Part shown: positions 17,699 to 27,126 of the stretch, piece after piece
How positions within the stretch are numbered: position 1 is the stretch's first letter
How the letters are laid out: each line of letters starts with the position of its first letter
Assembly: GCF_010820665.1 (NCBI RefSeq)
Contig: NZ_JAAIKC010000006.1
Location: forward strand, 243,193-307,192
DNA: 64,000 nucleotides
Direction of reading: 5' to 3'
Origin: Paenibacillus sp. SYP-B3998
GTDB lineage: Bacteria > Bacillota > Bacilli > Paenibacillales > NBRC-103111
Translations under genes and position numbers: made by a program
The notes under the pieces: generated by a model
Seen by the model: only the letters and a program-made list of their open reading frames with translations
The model's database searches: none
What the model was told of the DNA's origin: nothing

Positions 17699-17713
17699 CT
17701 ACTTAGCCTCCTT

Positions 17714-18547
17714 CTAGCCTTTTACAGCTCCAATGGTGATACCTTGCAGGAAGTAGCGCTGCAGGGAGAAGAACAGAACCATCATCGGCAGTGCACCAAT
17801 CGAAGCCCCTGCCATAATAGCGCCATAGTCCGTAGACTCGGCAAATTTGAAGTTGGCCAGACCTACTTGAATCGTGCGCATCTCATTACTGTTCGTTACG
17901 AGCAGCGGCCAAAAGAAATCGTTCCATGATGCCACGAACGTGAATATCGCCAGTACAGCCAGCCCGGGCTTAGCCATCGGTAAAATAATTTTATAGAAAA
18001 TGCCGAATTCGCTGCATGCATCGATACGCGCCGCATGAATCAGGGATGTAGGCAGAGTAGACATATACTGTTTCATCAAAAAGATGTTCCCTACACTCAC
18101 AATAGTGGGAAGAATAATAGCCGTGTACGAATCACCCAACTGAAACACATTGATCATTAGTACATAGAGAGGAATAAGCGTTACTTGAGCTGGAATCATC
18201 ATGGTGCTAAGCAGCACCCAAAAGATGGCATTGCGACCTGGAAATTTCAGCTTCGCAAAAGCATAGCCAGCCATAGAAGCGAAAAATAAATTGGTTACTG
18301 TTAACACAGAAGAAACGATCAACGAATTAAGCAGCCAGCGCCAGGCGAGTGTTTTGCCAAAAAAGCGCTCGTAAGGCGCCGATGACCACATATCTGGAAA
18401 CATTTTCGGCTGAAATGTAGCCGATGCTTGTGTATCTTGTACCGACCCGATCACCATCCAATACAGCGGGATAACGGTTATTACGACCCAGACAGCGAGT
18501 ATGGCAGCCGCAATGGTAATAAATATTTTTTTCGATGAAGATGTCAT
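17714..18547 (-). CDS. Sugar ABC transporter permease, MalG type
   Basis: A 277-residue permease with six membrane segments and the EAA-loop region near residues 175-195 (ARIDACSEFGIFYKIILPMAKPG area) that contacts the ATPase. It pairs with the MalF-type permease 12 nt upstream and with the ATPase 16 nt downstream. With the adjacent binding protein it forms a CUT1-family importer. Context next to murR, murQ and namZ makes a wall-derived amino sugar or disaccharide the likely cargo. Confidence 0.92.
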   Translation of the reverse strand: MTSSSKKIFITIAAAILAVWVVITVIPLYWMVIGSVQDTQASATFQPKMFPDMWSSAPYERFFGKTLAWRWLLNSLIVSSVLTVTNLFFASMAGYAFAKLKFPGRNAIFWVLLSTMMIPAQVTLIPLYVLMINVFQLGDSYTAIILPTIVSVGNIFLMKQYMSTLPTSLIHAARIDACSEFGIFYKIILPMAKPGLAVLAIFTFVASWNDFFWPLLVTNSNEMRTIQVGLANFKFAESTDYGAIMAGASIGALPMMVLFFSLQRYFLQGITIGAVKG

Positions 18548-18559
18548 TTGCGGCTCCCC

Positions 18560-19483
18560 CTAATACTCGATGTCGCTCGAGAGATATTTGAATTGAATAA
18601 CGGATACAATGATAATCAATGCTGCCAGCATGAAAGATTGCGCGGACGCGAGCCCGAAATCGTAAAATACGAACGCCGTTTGATAAATGAGATAAGCTAT
18701 CGTCGTCGTCGCGAAATTAGGGCCACCTTGTGTCATCAGATATACACTGATAAACACCTGAAAGGATGTGATCATACCTGTGACTAGCAAATACAAGGTC
18801 GTCGGTTTCAGTAAAGGCCAAGTAATTTTGCTAAATTGGGTCCAACCGCTTGCATGGTCGATGTCCGCTGCCTCATAAAGAGATTTGGGAATGCCTCCCA
18901 TGGCGGCCAAGTAAAGAATAATCCCTGCGCCGTGCGAGCCTAACCAAGACATCAGCATGATCGAGAACAAGGCTGAATTGGATTGTCCTAGCCACACGAG
19001 CGGCTCCAAGCCGAACCAAGCCAAAAACTTGTTCATGAGCCCCGATGAGGTCGGATCGAATATCGCTAGCCAAACAAGCGATAGCGTGACACCGGATGCG
19101 ACCGTGGGCAAGTATAAGGTTGCTTTAAAAAAGGTTTGCCACGCATTTTTCATTTGATAAATAAGAAAAGCCAGCCCGAAAGTAATAAGGATATTGACGG
19201 GAACTGTACCTATCGTGAAGATCGCTGTATTTTTCATCGACTTCCAAAATACATCGTCGTGTAGCATGCGGGAATAGTTGTTCAGACCAATCCATTCGGA
19301 TTTCATGACATTATACTGCTGAAAGCTCATAAGAAAGGCAGAAATGACTGGATACACGGTAAATACCAAGAACAATAGTACTGGGGTCAAAATAAACAAA
19401 TAAGCCCAGCCGTAATCCCGCCAGAACTGCGTAATTCGTGAAGGCGATCGTTCTTTGGCAATCACATTTGGCGAGGTTTGCAT
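18560..19483 (-). CDS. Sugar ABC transporter permease, MalF type
   Basis: A 307-residue permease with six membrane segments and an EAA loop around residues 210-235 (YEAADIDHASGWTQFSKITWPLLKP region). The N-terminus is cytosolic (KERSPSRITQFWRDYG). It is translated just upstream of the MalG-type permease. Between this gene and the binding-protein gene lies a tandem 38-nt repeat with hairpin potential, which may set their relative expression. Confidence 0.92.
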   Translation of the reverse strand: MQTSPNVIAKERSPSRITQFWRDYGWAYLFILTPVLLFLVFTVYPVISAFLMSFQQYNVMKSEWIGLNNYSRMLHDDVFWKSMKNTAIFTIGTVPVNILITFGLAFLIYQMKNAWQTFFKATLYLPTVASGVTLSLVWLAIFDPTSSGLMNKFLAWFGLEPLVWLGQSNSALFSIMLMSWLGSHGAGIILYLAAMGGIPKSLYEAADIDHASGWTQFSKITWPLLKPTTLYLLVTGMITSFQVFISVYLMTQGGPNFATTTIAYLIYQTAFVFYDFGLASAQSFMLAALIIIVSVIQFKYLSSDIEY

Positions 19484-19496
19484 GTCGTCCTCCTAA

Positions 19497-19569
19497 GAGC
19501 TTTTCGTAGAAAAGCTTTCTTCGTAAGCGTTGCTGAGCTTTTCATAGAAAAGCTTCCTTTGTAAGCGTT
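19497..19569. repeat. Tandem 38-nt-period repeat with hairpins between binding-protein and permease genes
   Basis: Two copies (19497-19531 and 19535-19569, period 38, four differences) each contain AGCTTTTC-(G/A)TA-GAAAAGCT, a perfect 8-bp stem with a 3-nt loop. They lie in the intercistronic gap of the importer operon and could stabilise the binding-protein mRNA or attenuate transcription. No T-run follows directly. Confidence 0.6.
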
Positions 19570-19643
19570 TTAATAAGAGAAAGCGGCAGCGCCTTGCAGG
19601 AGAAAACCCACTGCGGAACTGCCCGCTCCCTTTTACTTATTTG

Positions 19644-21047
19644 TTATTGGCCTAAGATTTGCTTAGCTTTGCTTTTAAATTCTTCAGCGATTTGTTCAGG
19701 CTTCTTCTCCCCTGCATACAGAGCCTGAAGGTTCGGTTTAACAACCTGTTCTTTGAATTGCTTCATCTTTGCCGCTTTGTCTACATCCAGATTAAGATCG
19801 ACTGGCATCGAAATGTTTTTAGCCATTTCATTAGCAGCAGCGATGTTTTCCGCCTTCGCTAACCCTTTGCCAGCGAATTCTTTAGCCTGCGATTGACGCA
19901 CAAAAGGTAAGCTCAGTTCATTGGCAGAGTTGCCTGCCTTTGCTCCGCTAAGCGCTTCCATAACTGCAAACGTGTTTTTTGCATGCTCTTCGCCTTTATC
20001 TGCTTTCTGTTTGAAAGCAACGTAGCCTTCGCCGCCCATTGTCGTCTTCGCTGGCGCACCGTCCTTATGGGGTGCAGGAAGCAGAACAAAGTCAATCTTT
20101 TCTCCTTTCACTTTACCGCCGTCGATGTCTTTGTTCCGGTTTTGAATCATGACATCATAATAAGGAATCGCTTTGCTAATAATCGCCGCTTGACCTGCAT
20201 AGAACATTTCCGTTCTCTTCTGTGCCGCTAGCGCGCTTGTCTCTTTCGGCATCGAACCATCCTTCAGCATACCGTCAATAAAGCTGAGTGTATCGACTAT
20301 GCGATTGTCATTCCATGTGAACTTACCGTCTTTATCCAACACATCCTGCATATTGTTGTTGCGAGTCAGTATCTCAATGAAGTCTAAGTTAGCACCATTC
20401 CCATCTGTTACCAGCCCATATTGCGTGCTGCCATCCGGGAGTTTCTTTGTCAGTTTCTTCGCAGCTTCGCGGAACTCAGTCCAATTCCAACCGTCTTTCT
20501 GAACTTTTTTCCAGTCAATTCCCGCTTCTTCAAGGATGCGCTTATTGCCTCCCCACGCCCATTGGAACTGGTAGAGTGGGAGACCGTATTGCTTCCCTTG
20601 AATTTGCGCAAGTTCCAACGTTCCAGGAACGAAATCGTTCTTGATCTCAGGCGTGATGTATTTACCTACGTCCAACGCCAACCCGCTATTCACATATTGG
20701 CCGCTTACCGAGTGGAAATAAAGATCAGGCGGATTTCCTGCATTCAGGGCGACATCGAACTTCTTCGGTCCTTCTGCCCAAGATAGCATCTCGTATTGCA
20801 CTTTAATATTCGGGTGAGCTTTATTATAATCGGCAATCAACTGCTTGATATCATCTTCGTATTTCTGATGAACAGGGTAAGCCCACACGACAACTGTATC
20901 CGCTTTCTCTTCTTTTTTCACTGATTCAGTTGACGCAGTTGGTTGTGTAGCTGCAGACGGGGCTACTCCCTTATCCCCTGCGCTGCATGCTGTTGTAGTC
21001 ATAAGCGCCAATGCCGTTAATCCCATGACCCATTGCTTCTTTTTCAA
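19644..21047 (-). CDS. Sugar ABC transporter substrate-binding lipoprotein
   Basis: A large (about 467-residue) family-1 extracellular solute-binding protein: signal peptide with lipobox TTAC, a DTVVVWAYPVH start of the mature domain, and the SBP_bac_1 fold through the NPPDLYFHSV and MFYAGQAAIIS segments. I start it at the TTG at 21045-21047 (LKKKQWVMGL), preceded by GGGGG; the frame opens at 21164, but that would overlap the end of murR by 62 nt and put 39 non-signal residues first. It should bind the imported sugar, probably a MurNAc-containing saccharide given the locus; this is inference from context. Confidence 0.88.
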   Translation of the reverse strand: MKKKQWVMGLTALALMTTTACSAGDKGVAPSAATQPTASTESVKKEEKADTVVVWAYPVHQKYEDDIKQLIADYNKAHPNIKVQYEMLSWAEGPKKFDVALNAGNPPDLYFHSVSGQYVNSGLALDVGKYITPEIKNDFVPGTLELAQIQGKQYGLPLYQFQWAWGGNKRILEEAGIDWKKVQKDGWNWTEFREAAKKLTKKLPDGSTQYGLVTDGNGANLDFIEILTRNNNMQDVLDKDGKFTWNDNRIVDTLSFIDGMLKDGSMPKETSALAAQKRTEMFYAGQAAIISKAIPYYDVMIQNRNKDIDGGKVKGEKIDFVLLPAPHKDGAPAKTTMGGEGYVAFKQKADKGEEHAKNTFAVMEALSGAKAGNSANELSLPFVRQSQAKEFAGKGLAKAENIAAANEMAKNISMPVDLNLDVDKAAKMKQFKEQVVKPNLQALYAGEKKPEQIAEEFKSKAKQILGQ

Positions 21048-21102
21048 ACCAATCATCCCCCAATTGTTTTGGTATGCAATCGTTATGTTGGTGCTTACTT
21101 CC

Positions 21103-21939
21103 TTACAAATTACGAATGGCCTTGCGGCTCTCTTCCAGATGCTTGACAGAATGCTCATAGTCACGGCTAGCTACTCCCAAGTACAAAATATCAATGACAT
21201 TGAGCTGTGTAATCCTGGAGGCCATCGCCCCGCTTCGGATTTCATTTTCCGTCGATGACGTGCAGAGCGGAATATCCGACAAGCGACTTAACGTGGAGCT
21301 TCCATATTTCGTAATACTGATCGTCATGCTGCCTCTTTCTTTGGCAAGCTCCAAGGCTCGGATGACTTCCTTCGTTTCTCCTGAATAGGAGATACCTACA
21401 ACGATATCGCCGGGTTTCAAGCCTACGGCTGATGTCAGTTGAACGTGGGGATCCGCGAAGGAGAAACAAGTTCTCCCCATACGCAGGAACTTCTGTTGGG
21501 CATCCATTGCGATCAAGTTCGAAGCCCCTACACCATAGATATAGATCCGATTGCTTTGATTAAGAGCATCAATGGCTCGCTCCACTTGAGCCGGGTCTAA
21601 GATTTTCACCGTATCCCGAATGGATTGAATATTATTATTGGACACATGTTGAATAATGGTAGTTATAGAGTCATGAGGACGTATTTCCTGGTAACCTTCC
21701 GATTCTTCCTGCCTGAGGTCGCCTACCACTTTTATTTTTAAATCTTGATACCCTTTGATCCCCATTGATTTGCATAATCGAATAATCGCGGCTTGACTAG
21801 CTCCGCTATTATCTGCAAGCTGCGCAACGGAGAGATCGACCAGCTCCGTAGGATGCTGAAGAATATAATCAGCTACCTTCTTCTCTGAAGGATTCAATTT
21901 ATCGTACACTTCACGCAAACGAACGAGTCCGCCGTCCAA
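21103..21939 (-). CDS. murR: MurR/RpiR-family transcriptional regulator
   Basis: A 278-residue regulator: N-terminal HTH_6 (LNPSEKKVADYILQHPTELVDLSVAQLADNSGASQAAIIRLCK region) and a C-terminal SIS sugar-phosphate-binding domain (about 125-260) with GVGASNLIAMDAQQKF and GISYSGETKEV. The family senses sugar phosphates; MurR of E. coli responds to MurNAc-6-phosphate. It is divergent from the kinase-murQ pair and co-directional with the importer genes, and two TGAAATTTCA sites lie between the divergent units. Confidence 0.88.
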   Translation of the reverse strand: MDGGLVRLREVYDKLNPSEKKVADYILQHPTELVDLSVAQLADNSGASQAAIIRLCKSMGIKGYQDLKIKVVGDLRQEESEGYQEIRPHDSITTIIQHVSNNNIQSIRDTVKILDPAQVERAIDALNQSNRIYIYGVGASNLIAMDAQQKFLRMGRTCFSFADPHVQLTSAVGLKPGDIVVGISYSGETKEVIRALELAKERGSMTISITKYGSSTLSRLSDIPLCTSSTENEIRSGAMASRITQLNVIDILYLGVASRDYEHSVKHLEESRKAIRNL

Positions 21940-22038
21940 TATTTTCCACCTCCACGTTTCTTAATCTTAGTAACCTTTTTTCTGTATGTAGCTAATTCTT
22001 AGTTGCTCTTGATGTTTTTTATTATAGGTTTAATAAAA

Positions 22039-22074
22039 TGAAATTTCAACATAAAAATAATATATGAAATTTCA
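22039..22074. promoter_or_regulatory. Paired palindromes, candidate MurR operators
   Basis: Two copies of the perfect 10-bp palindrome TGAAATTTCA (22039-22048 and 22065-22074) are arranged as a larger inverted repeat (AAAATGAAATTTCA ... TGAAATTTCATTTT) in the divergent region between murR and the kinase gene. Position and symmetry fit a dimeric RpiR-type regulator controlling both directions. Confidence 0.6.
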
Positions 22075-22186
22075 TTTTACAAACAAATTCTTTTCTTTTA
22101 TACTCAAGCAATAACCCGACTCCTGCATGGCGCCTAATAAGAAATTAGCATTCCGTGCATACATACTAGCAAAGTGGGTGGTTTAG

Positions 22187-23152
22187 ATGCCTTATTTTAT
22201 AGGAATTGATGGCGGGGGTACGAAGACTGAAGCGGTAGCGTTACCTGTTCAGGGAGAAGTCTTACTGGCTTCTTATAAGGGTAGTTCGACCAATCCTCAC
22301 GCCGGAAGTCCCAACTCGGCAACGAAAGAGATTGGCCGGATTTTGGACGAAATCTTCCTTCAGATTGCCGTAGATCAAGACGTATGTGCTGGCCTATCTC
22401 TCGGTTTGGCGGGTGTTGATCTGGATGAAGAACGTCAAATCATTCTTGACTACTTGACTGACTATCAGCGGGAAAGAGGCTTCACGTTTCCTATCTCACT
22501 TCGGAGCGAAGCGGAAATTGCGTTAATGGCCGCCTTAGGCGTCCCCTACGGTACCTTAGCCATAGCCGGAACAGGTTCAGGCGTGTTCGCTTATACAGAA
22601 GCAGGCTGCAAATATCGTGCAGGCGGATGGGGACATCTACTAGGTGATGAGGGAAGCGGCTACCGAATTGGCCAATTGACGCTGCAAGCTGCAATGAAAA
22701 GCTATGATCATGTATATCCCTTCACGAAATTAACGGAATTGATTATGGAATCCTATTCATTAAGCAGCATTCGTGATCTAAAAACTTACATCTATGGTGA
22801 GGATATTAAAAAACAGCATATTGCCGCATTCGCTGAAATTTGTATTCAGGCATCTACGCTGCAAGATCCTATCGCTATTCAGATTATGACTTCACAAGCA
22901 CAAGAACTTGCCGAAACAACAGGCGCATTACTATCCAAACATGGTGCCAGCCTACAAAAACACGTCGTGACAACAGGATCAATCTTCACACACTCCAAGC
23001 TCTTTAATGACCAATACCGAAGCAAACTGCTTGCACAGTTTCCTTGTCTGCAATTCCATAAAGCTATGCACAGTTCGGCTGTTGGGGCCGCCTTGCTAGC
23101 GCGTAAACTTTTTCATGAAACGGACTTCAACCAAAATCCGAATCAATCTTAG
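22187..23152 (+). CDS. murK: BadF/BadG/BcrA/BcrD-type kinase, probable N-acetylmuramate/N-acetylglucosamine kinase (MurK-like)
   Basis: A 321-residue ASKHA kinase. The phosphate-1 motif GIDGGGTKTEA, the adenosine or phosphate-2 region LAIAGTGSGVFAY and GGWGHLLGDEGSGYRIG are characteristic of the family that includes human NAGK and clostridial MurK. With murQ 20 nt downstream, phosphorylation of imported MurNAc to MurNAc-6-phosphate is the most economical role. AnmK encoded in the same locus would handle the anhydro form. Substrate is inferred from neighbours. Confidence 0.8.
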   Translation: MPYFIGIDGGGTKTEAVALPVQGEVLLASYKGSSTNPHAGSPNSATKEIGRILDEIFLQIAVDQDVCAGLSLGLAGVDLDEERQIILDYLTDYQRERGFTFPISLRSEAEIALMAALGVPYGTLAIAGTGSGVFAYTEAGCKYRAGGWGHLLGDEGSGYRIGQLTLQAAMKSYDHVYPFTKLTELIMESYSLSSIRDLKTYIYGEDIKKQHIAAFAEICIQASTLQDPIAIQIMTSQAQELAETTGALLSKHGASLQKHVVTTGSIFTHSKLFNDQYRSKLLAQFPCLQFHKAMHSSAVGAALLARKLFHETDFNQNPNQS

Positions 23153-23172
23153 CGTGAAAGGAGTGTCCGTTG

Positions 23173-24084
23173 ATGCATCATTTGTTAAATGAATTGACAA
23201 CCGAACAACCGAATCTGAATACAAGTACGATTGATCAACTTACCTCCGAGCAAATTGTCGCGCTCATCAATAATGAAGATCGTCAAGTCGCCGACGTCAT
23301 CCAAAGCATTCTCCCACAAATCGCTCAAGCGGCTGATTATATCGTAGAAGCCTTTGGCAAGGGTGGTCGATTGTTCTATGTTGGAGCTGGCTCGAGCGGA
23401 AGAATAGGCATCCTGGATGCCTCCGAATGCCCGCCGACGTTCGGGACGGACCCTACTCTTGTTCAAGGTCTTATTGCTGGGGGGGAGCGAGCAATTAAAG
23501 ATGCGGTAGAAGGGGCGGAAGATAACGAAGAGTTAGGCGCGCAGGATATGAATACGCATGGCGTCGGTAAGCATGATGTCGTAATCGGTATTGCTGCCAG
23601 TGGCCGCACACCTTATGTACTTGGCGCGATGAAGCGCTCTCGCGAGCTTGGGGCTACGGTCATTGGACTGTGCAATAATCACGGTACACCTATGATTGCA
23701 CTTGCTCAACTTATGCTTGAAGCTGTCGTCGGACCAGAGGTCATCCTCGGATCGACTCGTATGAAATCAGGAACTGCCCAGAAGCTGATCCTGAACATGT
23801 TATCAACAACAGCCATGATCCGAGTAGGCAAAGTATATCAGAATCTGATGGTCGACCTGCATCCATCGAACGCGAAATTGATTTTCCGCTCCAAACGCAT
23901 TATAGGTATGGCAACTGGCGCTTCCGAAGAAGATGTGCATACGGCTTACACAGCTGCCGATGGACATGTCAAAACAGCAATCGTGATGCTCCTAGCCAAA
24001 GTCAGCGCCAAAGAGGCTCGCAATATGCTGACCCAATCGGACGGATTCGTACGTCAGGCCATCAAGCTGGCTGCTGACGTGTAA
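23173..24084 (+). CDS. murQ: N-acetylmuramic acid 6-phosphate etherase
   Basis: A 303-residue SIS-domain etherase. The blocks LTTEQPNLNT, FYVGAGSSGRIGILDASECPPTFG, GIAASGRTPYVLGA, SSTRMKSGTAQKLILNMLST-like and VDLHPSNAKL are all typical of MurQ, which splits MurNAc-6-phosphate into GlcNAc-6-phosphate and D-lactate. The catalytic Glu (ECPPTFG) and the later Glu in the VEGAEDN stretch are present. I use ATG 23173 with AAGGAG upstream; a TTG codon directly before it is an alternative. It is followed by a good terminator. Confidence 0.96.
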   Translation: MHHLLNELTTEQPNLNTSTIDQLTSEQIVALINNEDRQVADVIQSILPQIAQAADYIVEAFGKGGRLFYVGAGSSGRIGILDASECPPTFGTDPTLVQGLIAGGERAIKDAVEGAEDNEELGAQDMNTHGVGKHDVVIGIAASGRTPYVLGAMKRSRELGATVIGLCNNHGTPMIALAQLMLEAVVGPEVILGSTRMKSGTAQKLILNMLSTTAMIRVGKVYQNLMVDLHPSNAKLIFRSKRIIGMATGASEEDVHTAYTAADGHVKTAIVMLLAKVSAKEARNMLTQSDGFVRQAIKLAADV

Positions 24085-24126
24085 AAAGAGACTCGTATTA
24101 ACCATTTCAAAAAGAGAGTATATCCT

Positions 24127-24158
24127 AAAATCCGTCCCCAGCTTGGGACGGATTTTTC
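24127..24158 (+). terminator. Rho-independent terminator after murQ
   Basis: AAAATCCGTCCC-CAGCTT-GGGACGGATTTTT forms a perfect 12-bp stem with a 6-nt loop followed by Ts. The A-rich left arm means it could also stop the convergent glcF transcript. Confidence 0.93.
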
Positions 24159-24234
24159 TTTTTCGCTTACAATTCCCCGCATTTGAAAACATACACCCAC
24201 ATAACGAATAATTTGAATAGAAGCGATGTATCGG

Positions 24235-25605
24235 TCATTTCGCTAAATGTTCGTAAAGAAAATCGACAATATGCACAGCCTTCATATGATCTGTCATCTG
24301 TTCTCGCTCTATGCCCAGCTTCATTTGCAGCAAGCAGCCTGGATTGGAGGTTAGCAGGTAGTGCGCTTTCGTTTCCTTCACATGCTCCATCTTATGGTCC
24401 AAGATATCCATGGACATCTCCGGTTGAAGCAAGTTATAGATTCCTGCTGAACCACAGCATCGATCCGCTCCTCTAAGCTCAACCAACTGAGCGCCTTCGA
24501 TTCGATCCATCAAATCTCGCGGAGCATTGCCTGCTTTCATGACATTGCGCAAATGACAAGAATCTTGATAAGTAATAGCTGCTTCCCCCTTGCCTGTAGA
24601 CCCGTTGCTCATTGAAAACTTCGGTATATGACCTTTTTCCATTAAAATCTGACTAACATCTTTGACGTTCTCGGCGAACCTTATTGCGGCTTCCGCATAG
24701 TCACGATCATTGTGTAGCAAGTGACCGTATTCAACTAGAATGGCTCCGCAGCCGCCAGCATTCGAGATGATATAATCTACGCCCGCTGCTGCGAAAGCAT
24801 CTATATTTTTTCTTGCCAGATTCTTCGCTTGCTCGAGCTCACCGCTATGAGCGTGCAAAGCTCCGCAACAGTTCTGTGTTTCAGGTATGATCACATCAAA
24901 ACCAGCTTCGGACAAAAGCTTCACCGTATTCAGATTCGTTTCCGTGAAGAGCACATCCATGATACACCCTCGAAACATTCCGACTGTTGCAATAGGTTTC
25001 AATCCATTTTTGGCAGGCACATAAGTCCCAAGCTGTTCCACTACACCTTTAGAAGAAGCCGCTGGCAAAATCCTTTCCATTTGACTCATGGTTTCCGGAA
25101 ATAAGCTCATCACGCCGAATTTGCGTAAGAGTCCCTGAATGCCAGAACGTTGATAGAGTTGAAGCGCAGAACCAAGCAAGCGCATTCTTTTCTGATGAGG
25201 GAACAATTGTTGGAAGGCGACCTTGCGGATCGGCTTGATCCACCAGCGATGTACGGTATGCTTTTCGATCGCATCGCGCGTAGCTTCCAGCAACTGGCCG
25301 TACTTCACATCAGCGGGGCACACCGGTTCACAGGCCCGGCACCCAAGACAAAGATCCATCTGCTTTACAAACGAGCTGTCTGGTACCATAAGCTCGTCGA
25401 CAACCGCCTTCATTAACGCAATTCTTCCCCGTGGAGATGCGGCTTCCAAGCCTGTTTCTTTGAACGTTGGACAAGCTGGCTGACAGAAGCCGCAGCGTAT
25501 GCAGTTGCTCAGCTCATCATAATTAAGCGTGAGCTTCAGTCTCTCCGCTAATGGATGAGGGCTAGACTCCGCTATTCGGGACTTTATTGAGATCGCTTCA
25601 TTCAT
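24235..25605 (-). CDS. glcF: Iron-sulfur subunit of glycolate/D-lactate oxidase (GlcF type)
   Basis: A 456-residue protein with two ferredoxin-type 4Fe-4S motifs near the N-terminus (CIRCGFCQPACP and CLGCRACEPVCP) and two CCG-type cysteine-rich domains (ETQNCCGALHAHSG and GADRCCGSAGIYN). It should pass electrons from the FAD subunit to the membrane. The start overlaps the end of the FAD gene by 4 nt (ATGA), so the two are translationally coupled. Next to murQ, the substrate may be D-lactate rather than glycolate. Confidence 0.9.
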   Translation of the reverse strand: MNEAISIKSRIAESSPHPLAERLKLTLNYDELSNCIRCGFCQPACPTFKETGLEAASPRGRIALMKAVVDELMVPDSSFVKQMDLCLGCRACEPVCPADVKYGQLLEATRDAIEKHTVHRWWIKPIRKVAFQQLFPHQKRMRLLGSALQLYQRSGIQGLLRKFGVMSLFPETMSQMERILPAASSKGVVEQLGTYVPAKNGLKPIATVGMFRGCIMDVLFTETNLNTVKLLSEAGFDVIIPETQNCCGALHAHSGELEQAKNLARKNIDAFAAAGVDYIISNAGGCGAILVEYGHLLHNDRDYAEAAIRFAENVKDVSQILMEKGHIPKFSMSNGSTGKGEAAITYQDSCHLRNVMKAGNAPRDLMDRIEGAQLVELRGADRCCGSAGIYNLLQPEMSMDILDHKMEHVKETKAHYLLTSNPGCLLQMKLGIEREQMTDHMKAVHIVDFLYEHLAK

Positions 25606-27017
25606 CGCTGAACGATCCTCCTTTTGCGTGTTTCCTTGGCAAATATTTTGCCTGGATTCATGATATTGTTAGGATCGAACGCACGTTTAATCCCTTTCAT
25701 CACCTCAATGCCTGCCGCTCCAACCTTCCATTCCAAGTATGGAGCTTTCATCATACCCACACCATGCTCTCCCGTAATTGTGCCGCCAAGTCGAATGGCC
25801 GCTTCGAAAATCTCCTCAAAGGCTTGCTCCACACGATGAATCTCATCAGGATCACGCGCGTCAGTCGTACAGGTCGGATGGAGATTGCCATCCCCCGCGT
25901 GGCCAAATGTACAGATCTGCACATCGTATTTCTTGGCAATCTGATTAATTTCAATAACCATATCCGCGATTTTGGAGCGTGGAACAGTCGCGTCTTCAAG
26001 AATCGTCGTCGGACGAATTCTCGCTAACGTTGACAAGGCGCTGCGCCGTGCCATCATGAGCCTCTCTGCCTCTTGCGCGCTGCTGGCAATTTTGACCTCA
26101 GCCGCCCCTTGCTCCTTACAAATGCGGGTAATTGCTTCTATTTCCTTTTCGACTACGGACATATCGCTGCCGTCCTGTTCAATGAGTAGCACAGCCTCCA
26201 TATCCAAAGGTAGACCGATTTTATTAAACGCTTCCACAACTCGAAGCGTTGGGTTATCAATAAATTCTAGCGTTGCCGGAATCATCTGCTGACCAACGAT
26301 AGCAGAAACCGTCCTCGCTGCGGCGTAAATATCCGCATACATCGCCAGCATCGTCTTCTTATACTTCGGAGCTGGCAACAACTTCACCGTAGCTTCTGTT
26401 ATTATGGCTAGCGTCCCCTCGGACCCCACAAGCAGTTTGGTCAAATCATAGCCGGCTACATCCTTATAAAGTTTACCGCCTGTACGAATAATTTCGCCCG
26501 ATGGCAGCACAGCTTCCAGACCAATGACATAATCCTTCGTCGTCCCGTACTTTAAACCCCGAAGTCCCCCTGCGCACTCCATGATGTTTCCACCCAAGGT
26601 GGAGATCACCATGCTACTTGGATCAGGGGGATAAAATAAACCAAGTTCCTCAACCGCAAGATGAAACTCTTTGGTATTGAGTCCGGGTTGGAAAGTCGCC
26701 GTCAGATTGTCCCGATCAATCTCGATCAATCGATTCATACGGTTCATAACCATCACGATTCCGCCTTCCATGGCAACCGTTCCTCCGCATAGATTGCTTC
26801 CCGCTCCGCGTCCGACAATTGGAATCTTATGTTCATTGGCAAGCTTGAGTATCGCAGACACTTCTTCACGAGTTGCCGGATAAATAACACCGTCCGGAAG
26901 CCTCTGCACCATAGGTGTCGCATCGTAGGAATGGGTGACTAACGCTTCAGCATCGTCTTTATACCAAGCATCGCCCACAATCTGACGAAGATGTTTACGT
27001 TGAAATTCTGCTAACAT
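25602..27017 (-). CDS. glcD: FAD-linked 2-hydroxyacid oxidase (GlcD / D-lactate dehydrogenase type)
   Basis: A 471-residue flavoprotein. The FAD_binding_4 domain shows PIVGRGAGSNLCGG, STLGGNIMECAGG and YDLTKLLVGSEGTLAIITEATVKL; the C-terminal FAD-oxidase domain ends with CTFGHAGDGNLHP and GGTITGEHGVGMMK. The ATG at 27017 has GGGAG 7 nt upstream. Family members oxidise glycolate, D-lactate or related acids. The gene is divergent from a FadR-type regulator and separated from it by a palindrome. D-lactate is released by MurQ encoded 1.1 kb away, which makes it the favoured substrate by inference. Confidence 0.9.
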   Translation of the reverse strand: MLAEFQRKHLRQIVGDAWYKDDAEALVTHSYDATPMVQRLPDGVIYPATREEVSAILKLANEHKIPIVGRGAGSNLCGGTVAMEGGIVMVMNRMNRLIEIDRDNLTATFQPGLNTKEFHLAVEELGLFYPPDPSSMVISTLGGNIMECAGGLRGLKYGTTKDYVIGLEAVLPSGEIIRTGGKLYKDVAGYDLTKLLVGSEGTLAIITEATVKLLPAPKYKKTMLAMYADIYAAARTVSAIVGQQMIPATLEFIDNPTLRVVEAFNKIGLPLDMEAVLLIEQDGSDMSVVEKEIEAITRICKEQGAAEVKIASSAQEAERLMMARRSALSTLARIRPTTILEDATVPRSKIADMVIEINQIAKKYDVQICTFGHAGDGNLHPTCTTDARDPDEIHRVEQAFEEIFEAAIRLGGTITGEHGVGMMKAPYLEWKVGAAGIEVMKGIKRAFDPNNIMNPGKIFAKETRKRRIVQR

Positions 27018-27053
27018 AACCAAGCTCCCTTCAATCGATTGTTAAATGAACAG

Positions 27054-27066
27054 GTCATCTGATGAC
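27054..27066. promoter_or_regulatory. Palindrome, candidate operator of FadR-type regulator
   Basis: GTCATC-T-GATGAC is a perfect 13-bp palindrome in the 110-nt divergent region between glcD and the regulator gene. Length and position suit a FadR/GntR dimer controlling both genes. Confidence 0.55.
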
Positions 27067-27126
27067 TTTTCAACTATTATAGCGTATGCTTGAATAGATG
27101 TATATATAGAAGCAGGGAGGTCCGAC

